From: TMED27 sp964350435
Lineage (GTDB): Bacteria; Pseudomonadota; Alphaproteobacteria; Micavibrionales; Micavibrionaceae
Assembly (NCBI GenBank): GCA_964350435.1
Contig: CAYGJS010000016.1
Span: 1-46,935, forward strand
Direction: 5' to 3'
Length of the DNA stretch: 46,935 nt
The notes below the pieces were generated by a model. That model was not told the DNA's origin. It searched no databases and saw nothing but the letters and a program-made list of their open reading frames with translations. Both the position numbers and the translations under genes were made by a program. The first letter of the stretch is position 1. Each line of letters opens with the position of its first letter. Positions 1 through 8,592 of this stretch are shown here, piece after piece.

Positions 1-217
1 ACAGCATAACACACCCACATAATACGTCCAATCAATATTTTAAATTACTATAAAATTAGCCTAGAATTTTGGATTTTTTCTGCAAAAATTATTCTGGTGA
101 TATGCGTATGGGGCATCGTTTTTACTTTGCTGGTTTGGTTTACAGGAAAACAGAATTAAAAATGTAAGTTTATTCAAAGCAACGGTTTTGATCAAAATAA
201 AAATGAAATTATGTGGC
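1..217. other. AT-rich flank without a convincing gene
   Basis: No ORF with a standard start is supported here. One plus-strand frame is open from base 10 to a stop at 157-159 and encodes a strongly hydrophobic stretch ending in WFTGKQN. It has no ATG, GTG or TTG before base 97, and an in-frame stop lies at 7-9. It could be the decayed end of a membrane protein gene or chance. A 21-codon ATG frame at 102-167 is equally weak. Confidence 0.3.
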
Positions 218-763
218 TTATAAACTTAATACGTTCTCCGCCGCAACGCGCACATTCCAATTGGCACCCTCATCAGGTTCTGCCGCAACTTGATNNNNNN
301 NNNNNNNNNNNNNNNNNNNNNNNNNNNNNNNNNNNNNNNNNNNNNNNNNNNNNNNNNNNNNNNNNNNNNNNNNNNNNNNNNNNNNNNNNNNNNNCTTAAT
401 ATCACCAGATTGCGCTATGGCCTGAATGGCCGCAACGCGCACATTCCAATTGGCACCCTCATCAGGTTCTGCCGCAACTTGATTCAAAACATCTTCGAAA
501 GGCTTAATATCACCAGATTGCGCTATGGCCTGAATGGCCGCAACGCGCACATTCCAACTTGCGTGTTTATCCAAACATGGATTACTCCCTCCAAATAAAT
601 TGAAATCTCTCTTTGCAGCGACAAGAGCTTGGCGTGGGTTTCTATTTCCCCCGTATGACATTGAAGGAGCACGTCCATGCCCTCTGCTTTTTGCCCATTC
701 TGCATGAAGTATAACTTTTTCTGCAGATCCTGTTGGTAAATGTTGCCAGTCTTTTTTACTCAT
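218..763 (-). CDS. HEAT-like tandem repeat protein, interrupted by an assembly gap
   Basis: Function unknown; HEAT-like repeats usually form a helical scaffold for protein binding. After about 70 unique residues the protein consists of a 36-residue unit beginning NWNVRVAAIQAIAQSGDIKP, repeated with no visible change. It ends with a degenerate half unit and ENVLSL. There is no signal peptide or membrane segment, so a cytoplasmic location is likely. The coding sequence contains 100 Ns (295-394), so the number of repeats is unknown; both flanks are in the same frame and phase, so one continuous gene is likely. The ATG at 763 has no clear Shine-Dalgarno site, but a TTGACA promoter lies just upstream. 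Near-identical units suggest recent unit duplication. Confidence 0.6.
   Translation of the reverse strand: MSKKDWQHLPTGSAEKVILHAEWAKSRGHGRAPSMSYGGNRNPRQALVAAKRDFNLFGGSNPCLDKHASWNVRVAAIQAIAQSGDIKPFEDVLNQVAAEPDEGANWNVRVAAIQAIAQSGDIKXXXXXXXXXXXXXXXXXXXXXXXXXXXXXXXXXXQVAAEPDEGANWNVRVAAENVLSL
240..557 (-). repeat. 108-bp tandem repeats inside the HEAT-like gene
   Basis: The same block starts at 395 and 503, a 108-bp period, and is identical over at least 55 bp. The stretch 242-294 is identical to 431-483. The period equals 36 codons, so copy-number change keeps the reading frame. The repeats fully explain why the assembler broke here. Confidence 0.9.
295..394. other. Assembly gap (100 N)
   Basis: Exactly 100 Ns, the conventional placeholder for a gap of unknown size. 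Flanking repeat phase allows only true lengths of 19 + 108k bases (19, 127, 235 and so on). All of these keep the same reading frame as the 100-N placeholder. Confidence 0.95.
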
Positions 764-792
764 AATAATATCCGTTCTGTTTATGTGAGGGC

Positions 793-822
793 ACGATACA
801 CCATTATTGTGGGATATGTCAA
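793..822 (-). promoter_or_regulatory. Putative sigma70-type promoter of the HEAT-like gene
   Basis: On the minus strand a perfect TTGACA (817-822) is followed after 18 bp by TATCGT (793-798), about 30 bases before the ATG at 763. The rest of 764-1006 is AT-rich and holds nothing else I can identify. Confidence 0.4.
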
Positions 823-1006
823 ATATTTTTTAGCTGGTTTTCTTCTACTCTTCGAATGTCAGCTTTTTGTGGCTTATCTGAGATTTGATTTAATAAGTAT
901 TAATATAAGAGTAGCAATCACAAAACCGTGTACAAAAATGGGTATAAATTTACTCTTCAATAAATTTATTCATTATATATCAGCATATTAAATTCGATTT
1001 AACGGT

Positions 1007-4000
1007 TTAACGTGTAGTTGTTGTCGTCGGTGCGGGGCCGCCAGCCGGGGCGGATGAGGCGGGCGGTGTTGTTGGATCGGTTATATCATGGCTGTTTGCT
1101 GTGAAGGCGGTTTGTGTAGTCTCTAGATCCTTTATGAAGGTGTTCCAATTATTGTTAACGTGACGGACAAATTCAATTTCTTCCGGGGTTAGCGTGTTCA
1201 GTCTTGCGGGTAAGCCTTCAACAGCTCGTCTGGCGTTACGTCCACGTTGAATTATGCCCATATGTGACGCGTCTCTTGCCAGCGGGCTATTCGCGATTTC
1301 TTGTGTTACGCGGCGGTCAATCGCTTGCGCCATTTGTTCAAATTCTGCTCTTAATGTATCCGAGTTTTTTCCATCCAGGAATCTGTGTAATTTTTCAAGG
1401 CTTTCATTAAGCTCGCTCCCACCTCCCTCTTGCCAAAGGCCATTTACTTCTACATCTTCAAGTGGAAGGCCGATATCTTCCGTAGCGTGAATAGCACCGT
1501 CTTGTATTCTATTTACCCATTTTTCAAGAGCTCTGAGGGCGATGTGGTTTGCGGCGTTTATTGTCGCAGCATTTATTTGTTCAGGATTAAGGGTTTGTTT
1601 ACCCGTGATGGTGTTTATGATATTTGCGTATTTTTTAACGTCGTTCCCTGTGAAGGTTGGGTCTTGATCGTCTAAAGACGGAGCGGCGCTTTCAGGCGTT
1701 GCGACGGGGGGTGTTGCATCTGTAACTTCGTCTGGTGTTGTGCCTTCTGAAGGTGTTGTGCCTTCAGGCGCGGTCTGGCCGCGTCTTGCAGGTTCATAGG
1801 TTGATTCAATGCCCTTTTGTCTGTTTACAAAGGCTTGTCTGTATTCTTTGTAGCGGGTTTCGCGGGACAGCAGCATGTAATGATTGATCGTCAGGTCTTT
1901 CATTTCTCTGATGATTTCGGATGCGCGTTTGCCGTCGTGGAGCACGGGGTCGTCTTCGCGGAATTCTGCGCGGATTTGATCCATGGTAACGGCGTCGTTG
2001 AATTGGTAACGCGTAGGGTTGTCAGTAAAGAAGACGTCATAGCGGGCGTCGTCGCCGCGAATATCGTTCCAGTGGAAATTCAGATATTGCAGCAATTTTT
2101 GTTCGTCAGTCAGGCCGCCGAAGGTTTCGTTGAATTGTGGATTGCGTTGAAGGGAGTAATTGTCGCAGAATTCTTCGTAGTAATTCATGACGGTTTGTTC
2201 GAAGCCGCCGGGGGCTGTTTCTGTTGCTTCTACAAGCGCATTGAATTTTGCTATTGTTTCGTGGTCGTTGAAATCAATGTTTTTGAAAATGGCGCCAAGA
2301 ATAACGTTCTTTTCGTCAGCGGAAAGTTTGCTGAAAATTGCCATGGCTTCATCGGTTTTGTCTGCAGCAAAAGCGGCGGCCATATCGGCGGCGATATTGG
2401 CCAAGATGTCGCGGTCTTCGATGAATTCTGATTTGTCGCGCTTTTCAGTAAAGTCAGTTGAAATTCTGCTGATATTAAATTGCATGTTGTTGAAGCGCGG
2501 CACGTCTTGCATGGCGGCTTCGATGGCGGTTGTCCATGTGTCTTTATTGGTGCCGACAAAATCTCTCATTCCTGTTTTGAGAACATCTTCAAGGGTTTCG
2601 CTGCTGGATGTTTGGAGGATAAATTCGCCGGTGACGCGGAAATCGCCGCGCTTCGCGAGGCCGTCAATTTGCGTGAGGACGTCGGGATTGTTTATGCGCG
2701 GGCGTGGAGTTGCGCCCATATACATGAGCTGGATATCTTTGGCGTAAGGGGCGAAGGTACCGTTGACGATGGCTTGGGAAATGTCCTTCACTGTGGCGAT
2801 GCTCTCGGGTTTTGCCAGATAGGTTTTTATGGCGTCTTGAGAGCGCAGATTGTTGCTTTCAAGCCATAGATCGAATGTTTCCGTGTCTGTGTTGGGCATA
2901 ACGGTCAGTGCGTATATGCCGTATAGTTGAGTGTAGTTTGAGGCGTATTCCATCACCTGAGCGCGGGTGAGCAGGAATTGCGTATCTGTTTCGGGAATGC
3001 CGAAATAGGCGTGGATGTCGGCTTTTTGTGTGCCGACGAGGCCGGGTTCGCCGCGGCCAGACGTATAGAGGTCGCCGATGCGAACGGTCATGCCGTCGGT
3101 CATGCGGGAGATGCGGTTATATCCGGATTCACTGAAAAGTGCATCATCGAAAATTACCCCGTCGGCAAGGCGCTCGCGGAGCTGTGGGTCGTATTCAGGC
3201 GAGGAGACCATAAAGCCGAAGAGCTCTAAAATGCTGCGCGTTTCGATGATATCATCATCGAGATCGAGGGCGTTATCGAGTTTTATTTCCGTGTCGAGCA
3301 GGAAGGCCAGCAGGCCGGTGATGTCGGTATCCTCTTCGGCTGCTTTGGCTTTGAGGGCTTTTACAGCCGGGCTTTCCATGAATGAGCTGGCAGTTGAGCC
3401 GCTTGTTTGCACTTCGTCGAGTACAGCCTGAATTTCTACGGCGAGGCTGGAGTGTAAATTTATGGCGGCTCTTGCGGCCAGATCTTGTTGCTCACGGGTT
3501 TTGAGGATGAGTTCATTTTCGCTGCTTCTGAGTTGTTGCGCTTTTAATGTTCTTTCCTGGCTATCGAGGTATCTGCCGATCAGCTCTACAGTGGCGATAT
3601 GAGGCGGTTTGGTGTCGAAAAGATTGCCGACTTTCGCGTTGCCTTTGTATATATCGCCTACTTTATCGCCTTCCATTTTGAAGCTGAAAAGTTCCTGCCC
3701 TGCGGTGATGGTGTTGTTTTCGCCGAGGAAATCACTCGGGGCTTCGGGCGTTGCCAGAATAGGGAGAATGTTTTCGGTTATGAAGCCTTTCACCGCTTCC
3801 TGTGTTTCGGCGCCGTAGATGCCGTTTCTTATGTCTGCGCCTGAAGCGGTTTTAACGCCGAGGATTTCCTGAAGGGCGCGAACCAGTTCCGGCGGCTCGA
3901 CGATGGCTATTGCTTCGGGGGCGGTTTGCGCGGCGGTTGGTGGAGGAGGATTTGCAATCGCGGCCATTAACGCCGATTTCTGCTCAGGCAAAAGCAGGGC

Positions 4001-4786
4001 GTTCAAGGTTAGGGCAAGTTTGGCTTGTGTTATTGTATCGCCTGCAGGGTTTGTAAATATTGTTGTGGGATCGGCGGCCAGAAGTGCAGCATAGGTTTTA
4101 ACGAAGTTGGGTTCGGTCAGATTATAGGGGTCAACTTTAATATCAAAATTTGGCACGCTGTCGGTGTCGCTTGTTGTAGCAATATCAGCAATTATGAATT
4201 TGATATTAAATATGCCGACGGCTTTTTCGAAGGCTGCATTATCGCTGGGGAGAGGGTTATTTGGACCAACGATGCTGTAAATGTTTGATGAAATAATCGT
4301 TTTTTGGGCTTCAATTAACTCCTCCTCGGGTATAAATGAAGTTTGATTAATTGTCTCCAGTGTTCCAGCAATGCCGAGAAGTAGTTCTGGCGGGTATTTT
4401 TTAAATTCTGCGTCTTTTTTAGCGTCACCTGTTGTGATGCTATCGCCAAATTCCGACATGATTTTACTCAGACTTAGGATTGCTTCTGCGGTGCTTTGAT
4501 CCCACTGTCCGTTAACGGGCAGAGATGGCATTGAAGGGATATCCATATCGTCATCAGTTGTGCTCGCTGCGTTTGTGGCTTGGATAGCCGCTTTGAGAGC
4601 CTCTGACTGCGCGTTTGCATAGGTTTGCAGGGTGCTTGTGATTTTTGGTATTGTGGCAACGAGGGCGGCTTGGGCTTTTTCAGGTGTGATTTTCTCGCCT
4701 TCGGGGAGGAAGGCGTTAACGAGGGCAAGAGCTGTTGAGAGCTCTTCTGCGCCCATATTGGCTATGATTTCGGCTGGTGATGCCAT
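1007..4786 (-). CDS. Large orphan protein of 1259 residues, function unknown
   Basis: I do not recognise a family over the full length. The protein is acidic, Ala/Thr-rich and nearly free of cysteine, with no N-terminal signal peptide and no transmembrane segment. A segment containing GIYGAETQEAVKGFI, at about residue 330, resembles the helical repeat of peptidoglycan-binding domains, but alone this is weak. Residues of about 1000-1030 form a Thr/Pro/Glu linker with repeated EGTTP motifs. It is followed by a predicted helical C-terminal domain and a Pro/Ala/Thr tail ending in TTTTTR. The ATG at 4786 has a good ribosome site (GAGGG, about 6 bases upstream). The modular, linker-containing layout would suit a secreted or scaffold protein, but this is inference. 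ilvE lies 143 bp upstream on the same strand, and a separate promoter is likely. Confidence 0.7.
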   Translation of the reverse strand: MASPAEIIANMGAEELSTALALVNAFLPEGEKITPEKAQAALVATIPKITSTLQTYANAQSEALKAAIQATNAASTTDDDMDIPSMPSLPVNGQWDQSTAEAILSLSKIMSEFGDSITTGDAKKDAEFKKYPPELLLGIAGTLETINQTSFIPEEELIEAQKTIISSNIYSIVGPNNPLPSDNAAFEKAVGIFNIKFIIADIATTSDTDSVPNFDIKVDPYNLTEPNFVKTYAALLAADPTTIFTNPAGDTITQAKLALTLNALLLPEQKSALMAAIANPPPPTAAQTAPEAIAIVEPPELVRALQEILGVKTASGADIRNGIYGAETQEAVKGFITENILPILATPEAPSDFLGENNTITAGQELFSFKMEGDKVGDIYKGNAKVGNLFDTKPPHIATVELIGRYLDSQERTLKAQQLRSSENELILKTREQQDLAARAAINLHSSLAVEIQAVLDEVQTSGSTASSFMESPAVKALKAKAAEEDTDITGLLAFLLDTEIKLDNALDLDDDIIETRSILELFGFMVSSPEYDPQLRERLADGVIFDDALFSESGYNRISRMTDGMTVRIGDLYTSGRGEPGLVGTQKADIHAYFGIPETDTQFLLTRAQVMEYASNYTQLYGIYALTVMPNTDTETFDLWLESNNLRSQDAIKTYLAKPESIATVKDISQAIVNGTFAPYAKDIQLMYMGATPRPRINNPDVLTQIDGLAKRGDFRVTGEFILQTSSSETLEDVLKTGMRDFVGTNKDTWTTAIEAAMQDVPRFNNMQFNISRISTDFTEKRDKSEFIEDRDILANIAADMAAAFAADKTDEAMAIFSKLSADEKNVILGAIFKNIDFNDHETIAKFNALVEATETAPGGFEQTVMNYYEEFCDNYSLQRNPQFNETFGGLTDEQKLLQYLNFHWNDIRGDDARYDVFFTDNPTRYQFNDAVTMDQIRAEFREDDPVLHDGKRASEIIREMKDLTINHYMLLSRETRYKEYRQAFVNRQKGIESTYEPARRGQTAPEGTTPSEGTTPDEVTDATPPVATPESAAPSLDDQDPTFTGNDVKKYANIINTITGKQTLNPEQINAATINAANHIALRALEKWVNRIQDGAIHATEDIGLPLEDVEVNGLWQEGGGSELNESLEKLHRFLDGKNSDTLRAEFEQMAQAIDRRVTQEIANSPLARDASHMGIIQRGRNARRAVEGLPARLNTLTPEEIEFVRHVNNNWNTFIKDLETTQTAFTANSHDITDPTTPPASSAPAGGPAPTTTTTR

Positions 4787-4929
4787 ATATACCCTCTAAA
4801 CACTCTAAATACCGTTTTTTTATACTTTTTTATGGCTTATTAAGGGGGCGCAGTTGCCACGCCTTCTTCTAGCCTTAAGTGCATGATATAGAAAAAGTAT
4901 TAACGAAGCGTTAAATTTTAGGGTTTTGC

Positions 4930-5805
4930 TTAGCGTTCGTTTACGAGGTCTTCGTAGGCTGTGCGTAGCTTTCGGGTTATGGGGCCGACTTGATAGTGGC
5001 GGTCATCGATTTTGCCTACGGCGGTGAGTTCGGCGGCGGAGCCTGTGAGGAAGATTTCATCAAAGGATTCGAGTTCTTCTGGCGGTATGCGGCGTTCTTC
5101 GACGGTGAGGCCGAAGTCTTTTGCCATTTGGATAACCGTCTGGCGGGTGAGGCCGTTCAGGAAGCGATCGGCGATGGGTGTATGGATAACTCCATCGCGA
5201 ATCAGGAAGATGTTTGCGCCTGTGGATTCGGCCACAAAGCCTTCGTGATCGAGCATGAGGGCGTCTGTGTAGCCGGCCTTTTTGACTTCGAATTTTACCA
5301 TGCAGGATAGGTTGTAAAGCGAAGCGGTTTTGGCTTCGGTTGGCGCGGTGTTAGGTGCGGGTTTGCGCCAATGCGTGCTTTTGAGGGAAATGCCTGTTTC
5401 GCGGATGGCGGGGTCAAAATAGCTGCCCCAGTCCCATGCGGCAACGGCCATATGGGTTTTTGTGCCGGCAACGTCGATTCCCATTTGTTCTGCCCCGCGC
5501 CAAGCGGCAGCGCGGATATAGCAGCTATTAAGGCCGTTGGCTTTTATCACCTGCTCCTTAATTTCGCAGATTTGCTCGGCAGTGTAGTCCATATCCATAT
5601 GGATGATGGAGGCAGATTTAATCAGGCGCTCCGAATGCTGGCGGGATTTGAAGATCTTGCCGTTATAGGCGCGTTCGCCTTCGAAAACTTGCGTGCCATA
5701 ATGCAGGGCGTGCGTCAAAAAATGCATCTTGGCGTCGCGCCAGGGCAGCATTTCGCCGTCCATCCAGATAAAGCCATCGCGGTCATCGTAAGGTATTAAT
5801 GCCAT
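4930..5805 (-). CDS. ilvE: Branched-chain-amino-acid aminotransferase
   Basis: A 291-residue class IV PLP aminotransferase, the usual IlvE length. It catalyses the last step of Val, Leu and Ile synthesis (2-oxo acid plus glutamate) in the cytoplasm. Seen: the HYGTQVFEGERAY segment near residues 35-47, the PLP lysine in PTEAK at residue 159, and the FVAESTGANIF and FLTGSAAE cofactor-binding motifs. The open frame extends upstream to 6036, but homology starts at MALIPYDDRDG, so the ATG at 5805 is chosen; AGAGA lies about 11 bases before it. The upstream region holds a complex palindrome. The gene is divergent from the two-component operon. ilvD, another step of the pathway, is 30 kb away. Confidence 0.92.
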   Translation of the reverse strand: MALIPYDDRDGFIWMDGEMLPWRDAKMHFLTHALHYGTQVFEGERAYNGKIFKSRQHSERLIKSASIIHMDMDYTAEQICEIKEQVIKANGLNSCYIRAAAWRGAEQMGIDVAGTKTHMAVAAWDWGSYFDPAIRETGISLKSTHWRKPAPNTAPTEAKTASLYNLSCMVKFEVKKAGYTDALMLDHEGFVAESTGANIFLIRDGVIHTPIADRFLNGLTRQTVIQMAKDFGLTVEERRIPPEELESFDEIFLTGSAAELTAVGKIDDRHYQVGPITRKLRTAYEDLVNER

Positions 5806-5821
5806 GTTCGTCGTTTCTCTA

Positions 5822-5895
5822 TTTATTGAGGCGTTGTTATTTCGCTCCTCATGTATGTCATATACACGTCGTCGCTTATGCCTAGCCTCAATAAA
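5822..5895 (+). repeat. Double-stem palindromic element, copy A
   Basis: A perfect 11-bp outer inverted repeat (TTTATTGAGGC at 5822-5832, GCCTCAATAAA at 5885-5895) encloses an inner hairpin, TGTAT/ATACA (5852-5856 and 5862-5866). The inner hairpin is preceded by GCTCCTC and followed at once by CGTCGTCG. The same arrangement recurs at 14620-14683 and 39871-39936. It lies between ilvE and the divergent response-regulator gene and would be in the ilvE leader transcript. Confidence 0.55.
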
Positions 5896-5900
5896 GATAT

Positions 5901-5927
5901 AAACGACGCAGGCTTTTGTTTTGCCTG
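5901..5927 (-). repeat. Partial copy D of the palindromic element, inverted
   Basis: On the minus strand a hairpin CAGGC/GCCTG with a 9-base loop (5909-5927) is followed directly by CGTCGTTT (5901-5908). This is the conserved right half of the element family. The CTCCTC left flank is not visible. It sits just outside copy A in the opposite orientation. Confidence 0.35.
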
Positions 5928-6013
5928 ATGAACGGCTATAAAATAGGGTAAGAGACCCGTATTTGTAAACCGTTAGCGTGGATTTGCACGCGAGAAAGCA
6001 AGAAAATTTCAAG

Positions 6014-6724
6014 ATGTCTACCCATACTTCCTTCAATGAAAGACCGCATGTTTTGGTTGTTGATGATGATCAGCGCATACGCGAGCTGGTTTCGCGGTAT
6101 CTGGGTGAGCAGGATTTTATTGTGGCGAATGCGGAAGACAGCGCGGCGGCGGCAGGGATGCTGGAGCTGTTTGATTTTGATGTTCTGGTGGTGGATGTGA
6201 TGATGCCGGGGCAGAGCGGTTTTGAGTTTACCAGGGGGCTTCGTGAAAAAGGTATGGAAGTTCCGGTTTTATTATTGACGGCTTTGGGGGAGACGGGAGA
6301 CAGGATTGCAGGTCTGGAGGCCGGGGCGGATGATTATCTGGCCAAGCCGTTTGAGCCGCGGGAGCTTGTGCTGCGGATACATGCGATTTTGAAGCGGACA
6401 CGAAAAGCCGTCAAGAGTTTGCGGCGGTTTCGGGTGGGGCCTTGGATATTTGATGCGGAAGAGGAGAGTTTGACTTCGGCAGATGGGGAGGTGCAGAAAC
6501 TTACCGGCGCCGAAGTGACCTTGATTTCGGCACTGGGGGCGCGAGGTGGACAGGTGATGAGCCGTGATGAGTTGGCGAAGGCTTGCGGGGTGAATGCCGG
6601 GGAGCGGACGATTGATGTGCAGGTGACGCGTTTGCGGCGCAAGATTGAGGAAGATACGAAAAATCCGCGTTATTTGCAGACACTTCGCGGCAAAGGATAT
6701 TTGCTGCGGGTTGAGGAGATATAG
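6014..6724 (+). CDS. OmpR/PhoB-family response regulator
   Basis: A 236-residue two-component regulator with an N-terminal receiver and a C-terminal winged-helix DNA-binding domain. Receiver residues are intact: acidic pocket D17-D19, phospho-acceptor D61 in VVDVMMPG, T89 and K111 in AKPF. The C-terminal half carries the winged-helix signature ERTIDVQVTRLRRKIEED and the LQTLRGKGYLL wing. The ATG at 6014 is preferred because the reading upstream (from 5978) lacks receiver homology. The sensor kinase gene begins 2 bp after the stop, so the two form an operon and a cognate pair. The arrangement next to ilvE recalls the PetR-type loci of other alphaproteobacteria, but the target genes cannot be read from the sequence. 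Confidence 0.9.
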   Translation: MSTHTSFNERPHVLVVDDDQRIRELVSRYLGEQDFIVANAEDSAAAAGMLELFDFDVLVVDVMMPGQSGFEFTRGLREKGMEVPVLLLTALGETGDRIAGLEAGADDYLAKPFEPRELVLRIHAILKRTRKAVKSLRRFRVGPWIFDAEEESLTSADGEVQKLTGAEVTLISALGARGGQVMSRDELAKACGVNAGERTIDVQVTRLRRKIEEDTKNPRYLQTLRGKGYLLRVEEI

Positions 6725-6726
6725 GT

Positions 6727-8073
6727 ATGGGCGGGGCGTTGAAGGGGCTTTCGATTAAGAGGTTTTTGCCGCGCACTTTGTTCGGGCGGTCGCTGTTGAT
6801 TTTGGTGACGCCTGTTGTGCTTATTCAGGTTGTTACGACGTTTGTGTTTTTGGACAGGCATTGGTCGCGGGTGACCACGCATTTGGCGTTTGCGGTGGCG
6901 GGGGAAATCTCGGTTTTGACACGTTCGCTTGAAGACGGGGCGGACGTCGGTAAGGTGCAGAGGGTTATCGGCTATGCGGGTGAATATCTGGATCTGGATG
7001 TTCGGTTTGACCGCGGGGCGGATTTACCGGAGCGGTCGAGCCAGTCTTCGATGCAGGTTTGGGAGTCGATTGTGGCGGCCAAATTGCGCGCAGAACTTCG
7101 GGCGATGATCCCGAATGAATTTGTTATTCATACAGACTTTTCCGAGAAGCAGGTGGATGTTTTTGTGCAGATACCGCAAGGGGTTGTGAGGGTGAATTTT
7201 CCGCAGCGGCGATTGTTTTCTTCGACGGCGTATATTTTCCTGTTCTGGATGGTGGGGACTTCGGTTTTATTGCTGCTGGTGGCGGTTTTGTTTATGCGCA
7301 ACCAGATCCGGCCTATTCGGAAACTGGCGGTGGCGACAGACAGGTTCGGCAAGGGCAGGGATACGCCGTTTTTTAAACCTGAAGGCGCGGCGGAAGTGCG
7401 GCAAGCGGGGAGTGCTTTCCTTGATATGCGGCGCAGGATTGAGCGGCAGATTACCCAGAGGACAGATATGCTTGCGGGGGTTTCGCATGATTTGCGTACG
7501 CCGCTGACTCGGATGAAGCTTCAGATTGAGATGCTTCCGGAAGGGGTGGATAAGGAGGGGATGCGTCAGGACGTTGTTGATATGGAGCAGATGATCCACG
7601 GGTATCTGGATTTTGTGCGTGGGGATGGGGATGAAGAATTTGAAAGTGTTGATGTTGTTGCCGTTTTTTCCAAGCTGGCGGCTTCGCTTCAAGGGCATAA
7701 GGAGGTGAAGGTTCATCTGAATGTTGATTCGGTGAATTTGCCTGCGCGGCCTATGGCGTTACAGAGGGCACTTGCGAATGTGATGAATAATGCTGCGCGT
7801 TTTGCCGAAGAAATCTGGGTCAGCGGGTATGTAGACGGGGAAAAGTTTCATATTCAGGTTGAGGATAACGGGCCGGGCATTCCAGCGGAATTGTATGAAG
7901 AGGTTTTTAAGCCTTTTACGCGGGTTGAGGGTTCGCGTAATCAGAATACGGGCGGGATTGGATTGGGGCTTGCGATAACAATGGATATTGTGCATGCGCA
8001 TGGAGGGAAGATATTCTTGAGCGAGAGCGCGCATGGGGGATTATCTGTGACTCTTCGTTTGCCCTTGAAATAG
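6727..8073 (+). CDS. EnvZ-type sensor histidine kinase
   Basis: A 448-residue inner-membrane kinase paired with the upstream regulator. Order: TM1 about 18-38, a periplasmic sensor domain of about 130 residues, TM2 about 168-190, HAMP about 191-240, a dimerisation box with phospho-histidine H254 in SHDLRTPLTR, then the ATP-binding domain with the N box (NVMNNAARF), DNGPGIP and GGIGLGLAI. The RTPLTR form of the H box is that of the EnvZ group. Ribosome site GAGGAG overlaps the end of the regulator gene. No residue needed for catalysis is missing. The signal sensed is unknown. Confidence 0.92.
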   Translation: MGGALKGLSIKRFLPRTLFGRSLLILVTPVVLIQVVTTFVFLDRHWSRVTTHLAFAVAGEISVLTRSLEDGADVGKVQRVIGYAGEYLDLDVRFDRGADLPERSSQSSMQVWESIVAAKLRAELRAMIPNEFVIHTDFSEKQVDVFVQIPQGVVRVNFPQRRLFSSTAYIFLFWMVGTSVLLLLVAVLFMRNQIRPIRKLAVATDRFGKGRDTPFFKPEGAAEVRQAGSAFLDMRRRIERQITQRTDMLAGVSHDLRTPLTRMKLQIEMLPEGVDKEGMRQDVVDMEQMIHGYLDFVRGDGDEEFESVDVVAVFSKLAASLQGHKEVKVHLNVDSVNLPARPMALQRALANVMNNAARFAEEIWVSGYVDGEKFHIQVEDNGPGIPAELYEEVFKPFTRVEGSRNQNTGGIGLGLAITMDIVHAHGGKIFLSESAHGGLSVTLRLPLK

Positions 8074-8086
8074 CGGCAGACATAAA

Positions 8087-8117
8087 AAAACCGCTCTCTA
8101 TCAGAGCGGTTTTTAAT
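8087..8117. terminator. Bidirectional rho-independent terminator
   Basis: Perfect 11-bp stem AAAACCGCTCT (8087-8097) / AGAGCGGTTTT (8103-8113) with loop CTATC. A-tract and T-tract flanks serve both the kinase gene (+) and the phasin gene (-). Confidence 0.9.
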
Positions 8118-8132
8118 TTGAATTCGAAAACT

Positions 8133-8570
8133 TTAAGCGGCCTTTTTGAGCGATTCTTTAATTTCGTTCATCGACGCGGCAACGCGTTTGTTCAAAATCT
8201 GACTCGCTTTTTGGCTGGAGGTGTTGAGCATTTTAGAGATTTCATCCATGTTCGCAACGCTGCGCTCATAGAGTTTTTTGAAGAGATCTGCGTTTTTGGC
8301 AAGCTTGTCTTCGGGCGTCCCCTCGACCATCATTTCCTTGGCAAGTTTGGAGTTGTCCTCGACAAGCTGGGTCAAAAACAGGCTTTGACGTTGGGCGATG
8401 GATTGGAGGTTATCAACGGCAATTTGCTGCGCTTCGGTTAAGGCCTGAATATTTTTCATCTGGCTGTCCATGAAGGCTTTGACGTCGAAAGTGTTTGATT
8501 GGAAGTTTTCAAGAACATTTGAAAAATCCTGTTGTGCAAAGAAATCTGCAAATGGGTTTTTGTTTGACAT
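8133..8570 (-). CDS. Phasin family protein
   Basis: A 145-residue, highly helical, amphipathic protein with no signal or membrane segment, matching the small phasins that coat polyhydroxyalkanoate granules. Seen: the N-terminal NPFADFF motif, a central heptad-rich stretch (QALTEAQQIAVDNLQSIAQR) and a Lys/Ala-rich C-terminus. Members of this family control granule size and number. The ATG at 8570 has a GAGGAC ribosome site. A convincing promoter lies upstream, with TGC-rich sites like those of the phaR-phaA promoter, so control by PhaR is likely (inference). The PHA synthesis genes are 14 kb away in the same window. Confidence 0.85.
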   Translation of the reverse strand: MSNKNPFADFFAQQDFSNVLENFQSNTFDVKAFMDSQMKNIQALTEAQQIAVDNLQSIAQRQSLFLTQLVEDNSKLAKEMMVEGTPEDKLAKNADLFKKLYERSVANMDEISKMLNTSSQKASQILNKRVAASMNEIKESLKKAA

Positions 8571-8592
8571 GTTTTGTCCTCACGTTTTTTGG

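Noticed and set aside
10..159. Hydrophobic frame at the left edge
   Set aside because: It has no usable start codon and an in-frame stop just upstream. At most it is a decayed gene end.
240..557. Direct repeats that could suggest a CRISPR array
   Set aside because: The repeats are head-to-tail 108-bp units with no spacers, and they encode an in-frame 36-residue protein repeat.
1817..2431. Long antisense ORFs within the 1259-residue gene
   Set aside because: They are shadows of a GC-biased coding frame on the other strand, lack ribosome sites and have no family resemblance.
4930..6036. Long ilvE reading frame starting at 6036
   Set aside because: The extra 77 residues have no aminotransferase homology, overlap the divergent regulator gene and include the palindromic elements. 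The family start is at 5805.
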